A program made the position numbers and the translations under genes. Below, piece by piece: positions 18,290-26,277 of a stretch of DNA of 64,000 bases (its first letter is position 1; the number at the start of each line of letters is the position of its first letter). Source of the stretch: Aggregatilineales bacterium (GTDB taxonomy: Bacteria; Chloroflexota; Anaerolineae; Aggregatilineales; Phototrophicaceae); NCBI GenBank assembly GCA_030834905.1, contig JAUQWZ010000006.1:186001-250000 (forward strand), written 5' to 3'. The notes beneath the pieces are model-generated. The model was not told the origin of the DNA and did no database searches. It saw only the letters and a list, made by a program, of their open reading frames with translations.

Positions 18290-20155
18290 ATGCAGCACCT
18301 GCAAGAAGCAGCACTTGGCGCGGTCAAACAGGACGACGGGCGCTGGCAGTTTCGCGTGTGGGCACCGTTCGTCAATTCGGTAGAGCTTCATGTACTGGGC
18401 GAACACGAGCGCTACCTGCCGATGGAACGGGAAGACAGCAACTGTTTTAGCATCGTCACCGAAGCCGCGCCGGGTGAGGATTATCGCTACCGGCTCGATG
18501 GGGACGACGAGTGTCCCGATCCGGTATCCCGTTTCCAGCCTGACGGTGTATTTGGTCCGTCACGGGTAGTCGATTCGCACTACGCCTGGTCAGACGACAA
18601 CTGGCGCGGCGCGCCGCTGCAAGCGTATATCATTTACGAACTGCACATCGGCACCTTCTCCGACGAGGGAACTTTCCAGGGTGCCATCCCGCATCTCGAC
18701 GCGCTGGTCGATCTGGGCGTCACGGCGGTTGAAGTGATGCCGGTCAGCCAATTCTCTGGCGCGCGCGGCTGGGGCTATGACGGCGTTTTTCTGTATGCGG
18801 TTCACAACAGCTACGGCACGCCCGACGACTTCAGGGCTTTTATCGACGCCTGCCACCAGCGCGGGCTGGCGGTCATCCTGGACGTGGTCTACAACCACTT
18901 CGGACCCGAAGGCAACTGCACCGGGCGCTACGGACCCTACACCACTGACCGCTATAAAACACCCTGGGGCGAGGCGATGAACTTCGACGGACCCTACAGC
19001 GACATGGTGAGCGCCTACTTCATCGAGAACGCGCTGTACTGGCTGCGCGATTGCCATGTTGATGCGCTGCGGCTGGATGCGGTGCATGAAATGTACGACT
19101 TTTCCGCTAACCCATTTCTCAAGCAGCTTCAGGAGCGCGTTGACCGCTACCGGGAACAAACCGGACGCAACATCTATCTGATGGTCGAAAGCGACCTCAA
19201 TGAGCCGAATCTGGTGCGCGTTCGCGAGCTGGGCGGTATTGGCATTGACGCGCAGTGGAATGACGACTTTCACCACGCGCTGCACACGCTTGTTACCTAC
19301 GAAGGCGCGAACTATTACACGGATTACGGCGAATTTCAGCAGTTAGTCAAGGCGCTGCGGAAGGGATTCGTCTATGACGGAATTTACTCGCCATCGCGGA
19401 AGCGGACTCACGGCGCATCCTCAGCCGATATACCGGCGGAACGCCTGATCGTCTTCTTTCAGAACCACGATCAGATCGGCAACCGAATGCCGAATGAGCG
19501 CGCCATCGATATTATGTCATTTGACGCCTTCAAGCTGGCGAATGGTCTGGTGCTGCTGTCGCCTTACGTGCCGATGCTGTTCATGGGCGACGAATACGGC
19601 GAAACGCGCCGCTTCGAATACTTCATTGATTACCACGATCAGGCTCTGCTCGATGCGGTGGAGCAGGGACGGCGCGAGACCTTCCCACTGCGCCTGCATG
19701 ATGGTTTTGAGCCGCCCAATCCTCATGCCATTGAGACGTTCATCTATTCCAGGCTTGACCGGGCGCTGCTGGATCAGCCCAAAGGGCGGCTGATCTTTGA
19801 TTTCCATAAAGCCGTCATCGCCCTGAGAAAGAGCCTTCCGGCGCTGGCGCGGCTCGACCGCAGCCTGTTTGAAGTGCATGACGACGAGGCGCAGCGGGTG
19901 ATCGGCATCAACCGCTGGGCGGACGGCAGTCAGGTGTATACGGCGTTCAACGTGAGCGCTGAAGAAAGCAGCCTGACTCTGCCCGTCCCTGCTGGAGACT
20001 GGGCGGTTCGCTTCGACTCGTCTGCCCCGCGCTGGCAGCTCGATAACGATGATCAGTCTGATGGAACTGACCAGCCGACGATGCACTCGGATGGCAACCT
20101 GCGGCTGACGCTGCCGCCGTTCGCTTTGGTGGTGCTGGAACGACAGTCAGACTAA
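18290..20155 (+). CDS. treZ: Malto-oligosyltrehalose trehalohydrolase
   Basis: GH13 enzyme that releases trehalose from maltooligosyltrehalose, 621 residues (family 560-620). N-terminal CBM48-like domain (FRVWAPFVNSVELHV), TreZ-specific YELHIGTFSDEGTFQGAIPH, then the barrel with nucleophile Asp263 (DALRLDAVH), acid/base Glu300 (YLMVESDLN) and Asp394 (FFQNHDQIGNR). ATG 18290 follows a GGAGG ribosome site. The partner TreY (maltooligosyltrehalose synthase) is not in the window, so it must be encoded elsewhere or be absent. Glycogen-debranching or branching GH13 enzymes are less likely because of the FRVWAPF/YELHIG pattern. Confidence 0.92.
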   Translation: MQHLQEAALGAVKQDDGRWQFRVWAPFVNSVELHVLGEHERYLPMEREDSNCFSIVTEAAPGEDYRYRLDGDDECPDPVSRFQPDGVFGPSRVVDSHYAWSDDNWRGAPLQAYIIYELHIGTFSDEGTFQGAIPHLDALVDLGVTAVEVMPVSQFSGARGWGYDGVFLYAVHNSYGTPDDFRAFIDACHQRGLAVILDVVYNHFGPEGNCTGRYGPYTTDRYKTPWGEAMNFDGPYSDMVSAYFIENALYWLRDCHVDALRLDAVHEMYDFSANPFLKQLQERVDRYREQTGRNIYLMVESDLNEPNLVRVRELGGIGIDAQWNDDFHHALHTLVTYEGANYYTDYGEFQQLVKALRKGFVYDGIYSPSRKRTHGASSADIPAERLIVFFQNHDQIGNRMPNERAIDIMSFDAFKLANGLVLLSPYVPMLFMGDEYGETRRFEYFIDYHDQALLDAVEQGRRETFPLRLHDGFEPPNPHAIETFIYSRLDRALLDQPKGRLIFDFHKAVIALRKSLPALARLDRSLFEVHDDEAQRVIGINRWADGSQVYTAFNVSAEESSLTLPVPAGDWAVRFDSSAPRWQLDNDDQSDGTDQPTMHSDGNLRLTLPPFALVVLERQSD

Positions 20156-20191
20156 GTTTCGGATTCCGCGAGGCGCATTTGGTCAGTTTTC

Positions 20192-20212
20192 AGATGAGTC
20201 ATCTACTCATCT
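20192..20212. promoter_or_regulatory. Operator-like palindrome upstream of the SIS gene
   Basis: AGATGAGT (20192-20199) and ACTCATCT (20205-20212) form a perfect 8-bp inverted repeat around CATCT. It is followed at once by a second small palindrome TATAC-CA-GTATA (20212-20223) that abuts the predicted -35 box. The pairing of two palindromes with a promoter suggests repressor sites; no regulator gene is adjacent. Confidence 0.4.
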
Positions 20213-20224
20213 ATACCAGTATAT

Positions 20225-20252
20225 TTCACATCCGGGCGCGCCCTGCTACAAT
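20225..20252 (+). promoter_or_regulatory. Predicted promoter of the SIS-domain gene
   Basis: TTCACA (20225-20230) and TACAAT (20247-20252), spacer 16 bases, 27 bases upstream of ATG. Both boxes match consensus at five of six positions. Confidence 0.5.
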
Positions 20253-20279
20253 TACCATCCTGTCACGAAAGGATTCCTG

Positions 20280-21323
20280 ATGGTGAGCAGTTTTCTGCAA
20301 AGTGAAATTCTCGAACAGCCGGAATCGCTGCGGCGGCTGCTGGACGCCGAGCAAGCCAACATCGAGCGCATTGCCAGGATTATCCGCAGCCGCAGCCCCA
20401 AATACGTGACGCTGGTCGCGCGCGGCAGTTCGGACAACGCGGCACGCTACAGCCAGTATTTATTCGGCACGATTAACTCGCTGACCGCCGGGCTGGCAAC
20501 GCCATCGACATTTACGCTCTACCAGCATCCGCCGCGCCTCGATGACTCGCTGGTGGTTGCCGTTTCGCAGTCCGGGCAGTCGCCCGACATTATCGCCGTA
20601 GTCGAAGAAGGACGGCGGCAGGGCGCGCTCACGCTGGCAATCACCAACGTGCCTGGCTCGCCGCTGGCAGAAGCCGCCGAACACAACATCGCCATGCACG
20701 CCGGACAGGAACGCAGCATCGCCGCCACCAAAACGTACACCGGCTCGCTGCTGGCGCTGGCAATGCTCTCGTGCGCGCTGTCGGGTGACAGCACGTGCGC
20801 CGAGGGGCTGGCGCGGGTACCCGACTGGGTGCAGGCGGTCGCTGAACGCGCCGACGACACCATACGGCGGGCGGAGCGCTACACCTATATCGAATACTGC
20901 GTCGTCGCCAGCCGGGGCTATAACTACGCTACCGCCTATGAAACCGCGCTCAAGCTGAAGGAACTCACCTACATCATCGCCGAGCCGTATTCGTCGGCAG
21001 ATTTTCAGCATGGTCCGGTGGCATTGGTGGAACACGGCTTCCCGGTGCTGGCGGTAGTCCCCGAAGGAAAGGTAGCGGCGGAACTGACCGTGTTCTTCCA
21101 GCAGTTGAAGGGACGCGGCGCGGATCTGATCGTCATTTCGGCGCTGGAAGAGGCGCTGGCGCTGGCGCAAACGCCGCTTGCCATCCCGGCAGGAATTCCC
21201 GAATGGCTTTCGCCCATCGTGGCGGTGGTTCAGGGACAGTTATTCGCGCTTGGTCTAACGCAAAGCAAGGGTTACGATCCCGACCACCCGCGCGGGCTGC
21301 GCAAGGTCACCCTGACGACGTGA
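20280..21323 (+). CDS. SIS-domain sugar isomerase / deaminase (GlmS C-terminal-like)
   Basis: 347 residues with two SIS subdomains and no glutaminase domain, so it resembles AgaS, FrlB and NagB-II-type aminosugar-phosphate isomerases or deaminases. Typical stretches: MVSSFLQSEILEQPESLRRLL, VARGSSDNAARYSQYLF (sugar-phosphate loop), VVAVSQSGQSPDII, ERSIAATKTYTGSLLALAML, and AYETALKLKELTYIIAEPYSSADFQHGP. The ending DPDHPRGLRKVTLTT is the usual closing motif. The adjacent predicted operator suggests it is controlled by its own substrate. The substrate is probably an aminosugar phosphate such as glucosamine-6-phosphate. It is convergent with iolG. Confidence 0.85.
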   Translation: MVSSFLQSEILEQPESLRRLLDAEQANIERIARIIRSRSPKYVTLVARGSSDNAARYSQYLFGTINSLTAGLATPSTFTLYQHPPRLDDSLVVAVSQSGQSPDIIAVVEEGRRQGALTLAITNVPGSPLAEAAEHNIAMHAGQERSIAATKTYTGSLLALAMLSCALSGDSTCAEGLARVPDWVQAVAERADDTIRRAERYTYIEYCVVASRGYNYATAYETALKLKELTYIIAEPYSSADFQHGPVALVEHGFPVLAVVPEGKVAAELTVFFQQLKGRGADLIVISALEEALALAQTPLAIPAGIPEWLSPIVAVVQGQLFALGLTQSKGYDPDHPRGLRKVTLTT

Positions 21324-21340
21324 CGATTCTTCCGCTGGTT

Positions 21341-21386
21341 CCCCCTCTCCCCGCTTGCGTGGGAGAGGGGGCAGGGGGTGAGGGGG
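21341..21386 (+). repeat. Family B C-rich/G-rich hairpin repeat, copy 2
   Basis: CCCCCTCTCCCCGC, then TTGCGT, then GGGAGAGGGGGC followed by further G-tracts. A strong hairpin between the convergent SIS and iolG genes; copies also at 9147 and 60179. It overlaps the last codons of neither gene except that iolG ends at 21389. Confidence 0.65.
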
Positions 21387-21388
21387 TC

Positions 21389-22399
21389 TTAATCGTTTTC
21401 CACTTCGCTCAGCTTCACCGGACGGTTTTCGTCATACGATTTACGCGCCGCGCGTGCCATGACCACCGGCGCGCGTCCATCGCTTCCGCCAACGGTGACG
21501 GGCGTATCGTTCACTACTGCGTCCACAAATGCCCGCATCTCGACCACATAGCTCTCGGTGTAGCGCTCGACGAAGAAGTTCAGTGGCAGATCGCGGTAAA
21601 CGTTCTGCCCGGTGCTGACGACGGCGCTGTTGGGATAGTTGTTGGCGGTGCTGATACTGCCGCCGCTGCCAAATACTTCGACCCGCTGGTCGTAGCCGTA
21701 GACGGCTTGGCGGCTGTTTTCGATGCTGCCGATCACCCCATTAGCGAACCTGAGCACGATCAGCGCCGTATCCACGTCGCCTTCCGCGCCAATCGCCGGA
21801 TCGACCATTACCCCGGCAACCGTATAGATTTCGTCCACGTCCGCGCCGATCAGAAAACGCGCCATGTCAAAGTCGTGGATCGTCATATCGACGAACATAC
21901 CGCCGGAAACGCGCACATAGCTGGCTGGCGGCGGTGCCGGATCGCGGCTGATAATGTGCAGGCGGTGCGGCTGCCCGATTTCACCGCGCTCAACCGCGTC
22001 ACGGACGCGGCGGAAGTTGGGATCGAAACGGCGGTTGAAGCCGATTTGCAGCTTGACTCCGGCTCTGTCTGCCGCCGCCAGCGCCGCGTCAATCCGCTGC
22101 AAGCTGAGGTCAATTGGTTTTTCACAGAAGATATGCTTGCCCGCCTGTGCCGCCTCGATGATGAACTGGGTGTGGGTGTCGGTGGATGAGCAGATAATGA
22201 CCGCGTCGATGCCATCCCTCAGCGCGTCGCGGTAGTCGGCGGAAGCGTGGGGAATATTCAACCGCGCCGCCGTCTCCTGCGCGGCAGCCAGGTTGACATC
22301 CGTAATGGCGACGACTCGGGTATCGGGAATGCGCTGGACAAGGTTTTCGGCGTGAATCTTGCCGATACGCCCTGCCCCGATAACTGCTGCGTTCAACAT
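21389..22399 (-). CDS. iolG: Inositol 2-dehydrogenase
   Basis: NAD-dependent Gfo/Idh/MocA oxidoreductase, 336 residues, predicted to oxidise myo-inositol to 2-keto-myo-inositol (scyllo-inosose). Cofactor motif VIGAGRIGKIHAENL, catalytic EKP (HIFCEKPIDLSLQRI), LQIGFNRRFDPNFRRV, and the signature catalytic region GGMFVDMTIHDFDMARFL, all typical of IolG. Downstream of a minus-strand group holding a COG2220 hydrolase and a Zn_ADH3 dehydrogenase, the other two enzymes of the Thermotoga-type inositol route. The 263-bp gap to that group carries A/T-rich repeats, so iolG may be transcribed separately. Confidence 0.88.
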   Translation of the reverse strand: MLNAAVIGAGRIGKIHAENLVQRIPDTRVVAITDVNLAAAQETAARLNIPHASADYRDALRDGIDAVIICSSTDTHTQFIIEAAQAGKHIFCEKPIDLSLQRIDAALAAADRAGVKLQIGFNRRFDPNFRRVRDAVERGEIGQPHRLHIISRDPAPPPASYVRVSGGMFVDMTIHDFDMARFLIGADVDEIYTVAGVMVDPAIGAEGDVDTALIVLRFANGVIGSIENSRQAVYGYDQRVEVFGSGGSISTANNYPNSAVVSTGQNVYRDLPLNFFVERYTESYVVEMRAFVDAVVNDTPVTVGGSDGRAPVVMARAARKSYDENRPVKLSEVEND

Positions 22400-22534
22400 G
22401 ATGTGAAGCCCTTTAACACTACAAAGTCAGAAAACACGAAAAAATCGTATTGGAACGCGAAGCCGGTGCCGATGCAAGCCGTCGGATGAATGGCATGGAT
22501 TAGTGGTGCTATCTGTCGCGGACAAAGACGAAGC

Positions 22535-22655
22535 AGAAAGTAGAAAGGCTAAAGTTTAAAGTTCAAAGTGAAGTACGGACATTTGATGCCTCGTTCAGTG
22601 ATTCAGCGTCCTTTCTACTTTTGAACTTGCTACTTTCCACTTTTCAACTTTCATC
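22535..22655. repeat. A/T-rich imperfect inverted repeat (family E), copy 1
   Basis: GAAAGTAGAAAGGCTAAAG plus AGTTCAAAGTG on the left and TTTCTACTTTTGAACTTG plus TACTTTCCACTTTTC on the right form an imperfect inverted repeat. Markedly poorer in GC than its surroundings. A related structure is at 54779-54863. It fills most of the 263-bp gap upstream of iolG. Confidence 0.5.
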
Positions 22656-22662
22656 TTCTTTC

Positions 22663-23340
22663 CTAACATGCGTGCGCCAGCACCAGCACCCGCGTGGAAA
22701 TGGGCAGCGCCGCCTTCGTCAGACTCACTTCGGTGGCGAAGGCGAAGTCCACGTCAGCGTCGTCAAACAGGCTCAGGAAAGACTCGATCCACAGGGTATT
22801 GCGCGGCTTCCAGCGCAGGGTACGAAAGTGCATCGGCACCACCAGACGCGGCTGCACCCGGTCAATCACAGCTTTCAGGTCGGGCAGCGCGATAGTTGGG
22901 TGATCGCCCGCCAGCGCCAGCAGCACATCCAGCCCGGCGAAAAAGTCCATCTGCTCGTCAGACAGCGGGTTGCCAACGTCACCCATATGCCCGATATGGA
23001 TGCCATCGACCTCGAAGCGGTACATGCCGTTGGCGTCAGGATCATGGTAGCGATGATCCAGCGCTTCCATTGACCAGACGGCGCGAAAGGGGACGCCTTT
23101 CTCGGCGCGCGCGCCGCCGGTCTGCGCCAGTTCAAGCGCGTTGATGACCAGCGGTTGACCGGGTACAAGATCGCCCCGGCAGTGAAAGCTGTCATTGCCC
23201 GACGAAATCACCACCAGATCGGCAGGATCGGGAATCGGATCATAGCCCGCCGTCTCCGGCGTATACGGATCGGTCACAATCGTAACGCCGTTATCCCCCT
23301 GAATCTGGAAACAGGCGTGCCCATACCATTTCAGTTTCAT
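22663..23340 (-). CDS. MBL-fold hydrolase (COG2220 / UPF0173-like), possible diketo-inositol hydrolase
   Basis: 225 residues of the metallo-beta-lactamase fold. The UPF0173/UlaG pattern is visible at both ends: KLKWYGHACFQIQG at the start, HIGHMGDVGNPLSDEQMDFF in the middle and PRLVVPMHFRT near the end. The canonical metal motif THxHxDH is replaced by the stretch SSGNDSFH (after PADLVVI), so two histidines are missing. Sits 3 bases behind the LLM gene (possible translational coupling; AAAGG before ATG). In Thermotoga maritima a COG2220 protein (IolN) hydrolyses the diketo-inositol product of the zinc dehydrogenase; the co-location with iolG and a Zn_ADH3 gene suggests the same role here. This is inference. 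Confidence 0.68.
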   Translation of the reverse strand: MKLKWYGHACFQIQGDNGVTIVTDPYTPETAGYDPIPDPADLVVISSGNDSFHCRGDLVPGQPLVINALELAQTGGARAEKGVPFRAVWSMEALDHRYHDPDANGMYRFEVDGIHIGHMGDVGNPLSDEQMDFFAGLDVLLALAGDHPTIALPDLKAVIDRVQPRLVVPMHFRTLRWKPRNTLWIESFLSLFDDADVDFAFATEVSLTKAALPISTRVLVLAHAC

Positions 23341-23343
23341 CCA

Positions 23344-24252
23344 TCAGCCTTTCACGCGCGGAAGAATTTCCTGCGACAGCATCGCCAGCACATCAGGATC
23401 GGGGATGCCCAGCGGTTCGAGCATGAGGAAGTCGCAGCCCACATCGACAAACTCATTCATCTGCTCGACAATATGTTCCGGCGTGCCGACAAAGGCGTTT
23501 TCATGGGTAAATTTGCCATAGCCGCGCCGCAGCGCCTCAGCCTCGTTCCGCCCCACCGCCACGCGCCCGTACCACGACAGCCGCAGCGTTGCCGGGTCAC
23601 GCCCTGCTTTCTCACACTGCTCTCTCAGCCTGGCAAGGTGCTGGGTGTATCGAGCGATGTTCGAGTCCGACAGATTCCAGACCTGCGCATATTTTGCCGC
23701 CAGCAGCATCGTCGTCGCGCCGCCGCCGCCCACCAGAATCGGCGGTGCCGGATCGGGCTTTGGCTCGCAGTAAGCGCCGGTGACCCGGTAGTGTTTGCCC
23801 TGGAAGGTCACCTGACCGGGTTCGGTCCACATGCGAATAAGGATTTCGAGTGTGTCTTCCAATTGTTCCATACGCACCCGCGTGCTGGGGAACTCGTAAT
23901 CGTAAGCGTGATACTCGTCCTCTTTCCAGCCCGCGCCGATGCCCATGATGAAATTACCCTGGCTGAGAATTTGCAGGGTCGCCGCCATCTTGGCGAGCAT
24001 CGCCGGGTTGCGGTAGCTCTGCCCCAGCACCATCGGACCCACTTTCATGTGTGGATAGCGCGCGGCAAGAACCGCCAGCACCGTCCACGCCTCGAAAAGT
24101 GGATCGGCGCCAAACATGAAATGATCATTCATCCAGAAGCTGGTCATATAGGGTTTGAGATGCGGCATAGCGGCGTCAATGTCTTCCAGCCATTTGTGCG
24201 GCTGACCTGCTGCCGGACCCGAAAGCACTCCCCATCCAAATTCGACTGGCAT
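23344..24252 (-). CDS. LLM-class (luciferase-like, F420-type) oxidoreductase
   Basis: 302 residues, start ATG 24252 chosen because GGAG lies 7 bases upstream; an in-frame ATG seven codons earlier lacks a ribosome site. TIM-barrel features of bacterial luciferase-like monooxygenases and F420-dependent reductases: VEFGWGVLSGPAAGQPH, MTSFWMNDHFMFGADP, ILSQGNFIMGIGAGWKEDE, PPILVGGGGATTML and AFVGTPEHIVEQMNEF. Cofactor is F420 or FMN; sequence alone does not decide. Its place between the inositol-type dehydrogenase and hydrolase is unusual: no inositol pathway I know uses an LLM enzyme. Confidence 0.85.
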   Translation of the reverse strand: MPVEFGWGVLSGPAAGQPHKWLEDIDAAMPHLKPYMTSFWMNDHFMFGADPLFEAWTVLAVLAARYPHMKVGPMVLGQSYRNPAMLAKMAATLQILSQGNFIMGIGAGWKEDEYHAYDYEFPSTRVRMEQLEDTLEILIRMWTEPGQVTFQGKHYRVTGAYCEPKPDPAPPILVGGGGATTMLLAAKYAQVWNLSDSNIARYTQHLARLREQCEKAGRDPATLRLSWYGRVAVGRNEAEALRRGYGKFTHENAFVGTPEHIVEQMNEFVDVGCDFLMLEPLGIPDPDVLAMLSQEILPRVKG

Positions 24253-24305
24253 ACTCTGCTCCAATCTCACCATTCACCATAAATACATCGTAGAGGGGTT
24301 ACTGA

Positions 24306-25469
24306 TTAGCTCTCGTTGGGATGGAGGATGATCTTTGCATCCTGGCGGCTTTCTAGCCGTTTGAATGCGCCGAGCGCATCGTCCAGCGCCAGGCGCGCGC
24401 TCACCATTGGGCGCAGATCAAGCCTACCCGACGCCATCAGCCGGATGACGTTGGCGAACGTGCCATGTCCGGCATGACCCAGCGACCCGGCAAGCTGCAC
24501 GCCGTACACCTGATAATGCTCCAGCGACAGCGGCGTTGGACGCTCAGAGCGCCCGATATGAGCGATGGTCGCGCCGACACCCAAGCCATAAGTCAGCGGG
24601 GCGAGCGTATGCAGCGGCGCGCCCGCCGCCTCAATCACAAAGTCCACCCCCTGCCCATAGGTCAGGTCGCGCAGCGTCTCATTCAGGTCGATGCCCTGCG
24701 GATCGAGTACGTGCGCCGCGCCTAAGCGTTGGGCAATCTCGCGGCGGCTGGGCGAGGTGTCAAAGACAATGACCTGGGATGCGCCCGCCGCAATCGCCAG
24801 CGCTTCCGCCGTCAGCCCGATTGGACCCGCGCCAAAGACAACCACGTAAACGCCGGGTTTCCAGGTCGGCAAACGGTTGAACATGGCATGATACGAGACG
24901 CCGGTTGGCTCGACCATCGCGCCCATCACCAGCGCTTCGTGTTCGTCGCCCAGCCGTTCGGCGATCTCGTCCAGCTTCCAGCAGTAGCGAGCGCGCACCG
25001 GGATATACTGCGCCATCGCGCCCGGTGTGGTGAAGCCCAGTTCTTCCATGTTGATGCAGTGGTTGAACAACCCCCGGCGGCAGGCGGCGCAGACGCCGCA
25101 CCACTGGATTTCCTCGGCAGTCACCAGATCGCCCACCTTCAAATCGGTCACGTCCCTGCCAATCTCAACCACCCGCCCCGAAAATTCGTGACCGAGGATG
25201 TTGGGGAAGCGCGTCAGTCCGGGATACAGCATGTAGCCATCGTCGGCGCGTTCGTACATGTGCATGTCCGAGCCGCAGATGCCAACCGCGGCAACCTGCA
25301 CGATCACTTCGTCGTCTTTTGGCGTCGGATCAGGCGCAGCGCCAACGCTGATGGTCGGATTTTTCCACACCTGCGAGCCGCTTTTGACCTTGCGCGTCTG
25401 GCGTTCGCCTTCGCTGAGGCGATAGTCGGGTTTGGGCTGCCATTCGGCGGTGAGCGTCAGTGCTCTCAT
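24306..25469 (-). CDS. Zinc dehydrogenase of the Zn_ADH3 type, probable scyllo-inosose 3-dehydrogenase
   Basis: 387 residues. Long N-terminal extension before the GroES-like domain, then [30 protein letters not shown], the unusual TAEEIQWCGVCAACRRGLFNHC, NMEELGFTTPGAMAQYIPV, VEPTGVSYHAMFNRL and VVVFGAGPIGLTAEALAIAAG. These stretches match the Zn_ADH3 subgroup, which includes the Thermotoga enzyme (IolM) that oxidises 2-keto-myo-inositol to a diketo-inositol. Overlaps the upstream VOC gene by four bases (ATGA). Together with iolG and the COG2220 protein it suggests the three-enzyme oxidative inositol route; activity on another polyol or on glucose is possible. Confidence 0.75.
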   Translation of the reverse strand: MRALTLTAEWQPKPDYRLSEGERQTRKVKSGSQVWKNPTISVGAAPDPTPKDDEVIVQVAAVGICGSDMHMYERADDGYMLYPGLTRFPNILGHEFSGRVVEIGRDVTDLKVGDLVTAEEIQWCGVCAACRRGLFNHCINMEELGFTTPGAMAQYIPVRARYCWKLDEIAERLGDEHEALVMGAMVEPTGVSYHAMFNRLPTWKPGVYVVVFGAGPIGLTAEALAIAAGASQVIVFDTSPSRREIAQRLGAAHVLDPQGIDLNETLRDLTYGQGVDFVIEAAGAPLHTLAPLTYGLGVGATIAHIGRSERPTPLSLEHYQVYGVQLAGSLGHAGHGTFANVIRLMASGRLDLRPMVSARLALDDALGAFKRLESRQDAKIILHPNES

Positions 25470-26203
25470 AAATCCTCTAATGTGGCAAAAACAACGTTCT
25501 TTGTTTTCTGAACGTCTGACAGGGTTTCCGTCAATCCCGCCAGCGCCAGTTGATAGGATGTTTGCTTCTCACGGGCACGCTCAAGCACAATCTGAGCCGT
25601 ATAAATCGAGTAGAGGTAACGCTCGTCCAGCTTCTCCGGCGCAGCGCCGAACAGCCGCGCGAACCAGGCGACTCGCTCCAGCGTGAATGGGTGCAGAGAG
25701 ACAATCAGGCTGCCGATCCCGTTTGCGCCGTTGGCATGTGTCGTGACAGCCACATCATCCGGCACGCGCAGGTAGCGCGGCGTAAGGTCCTCAATCAGAA
25801 ACGGCTGCATCCCGCTGCCGATCTGCGCCGTTCGCCAGCGCAGCTCAACGCCATCCTCGCGCCAGCGACCGCCCTCGCTCACCTCGTCCACGTCAATCCC
25901 CCGCAGTCGCAAACCTGCCACCTCTGCCTCGAGATCGGTTGAGACAAAGGCATAGGCGATAATACCCTCCCCGTCCATGAGCAAATGGCTGTAATCGGCA
26001 GTGTCCGGCAGCGGCTCCGGCTCTCCGGTGAGCGCCATCAGTTCGAGATAGGTGCCGTCGGCGAAGCAGATCAGGGCATTATGGGTTGTGCCGCTGGCGT
26101 GCCTGCCGCCATAGATAACGGTGAACCCAAGATCGTAGTAATCCGCCATGGCGGTTTCCAGATCGGCTACGCAAATCACAACGTGGTCGAGTGAGAGAGT
26201 CAT
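25466..26203 (-). CDS. VOC / glyoxalase-like domain protein
   Basis: 245 residues. Start ATG 26203 is chosen over an upstream in-frame start because the VOC fold begins directly behind it (SLDHVVICVADLETAMADYY). The Glyoxalase_3 pattern continues with GGRHASGTTHNALICFADGTYLELMAL and an unusually long second half ending in repeated helices (WFARLFGAAPEKLDERYLYS). Metal ligand candidates are His6 and the Glu in TYLELM. Vicinal-oxygen chelate enzymes act as isomerases, dioxygenases or bind antibiotics. It is translationally coupled to the dehydrogenase downstream, so a step on an inositol-derived diketone or enediol is conceivable but unproven. Confidence 0.72.
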   Translation of the reverse strand: MTLSLDHVVICVADLETAMADYYDLGFTVIYGGRHASGTTHNALICFADGTYLELMALTGEPEPLPDTADYSHLLMDGEGIIAYAFVSTDLEAEVAGLRLRGIDVDEVSEGGRWREDGVELRWRTAQIGSGMQPFLIEDLTPRYLRVPDDVAVTTHANGANGIGSLIVSLHPFTLERVAWFARLFGAAPEKLDERYLYSIYTAQIVLERAREKQTSYQLALAGLTETLSDVQKTKNVVFATLEDL

Positions 26204-26277
26204 CGGGTTCTCTTTTCCTGGGCGACCTGTGTGCAGACCGTTGGTATGCACCCGCCCTATATAAAAATCTTCGCGTC

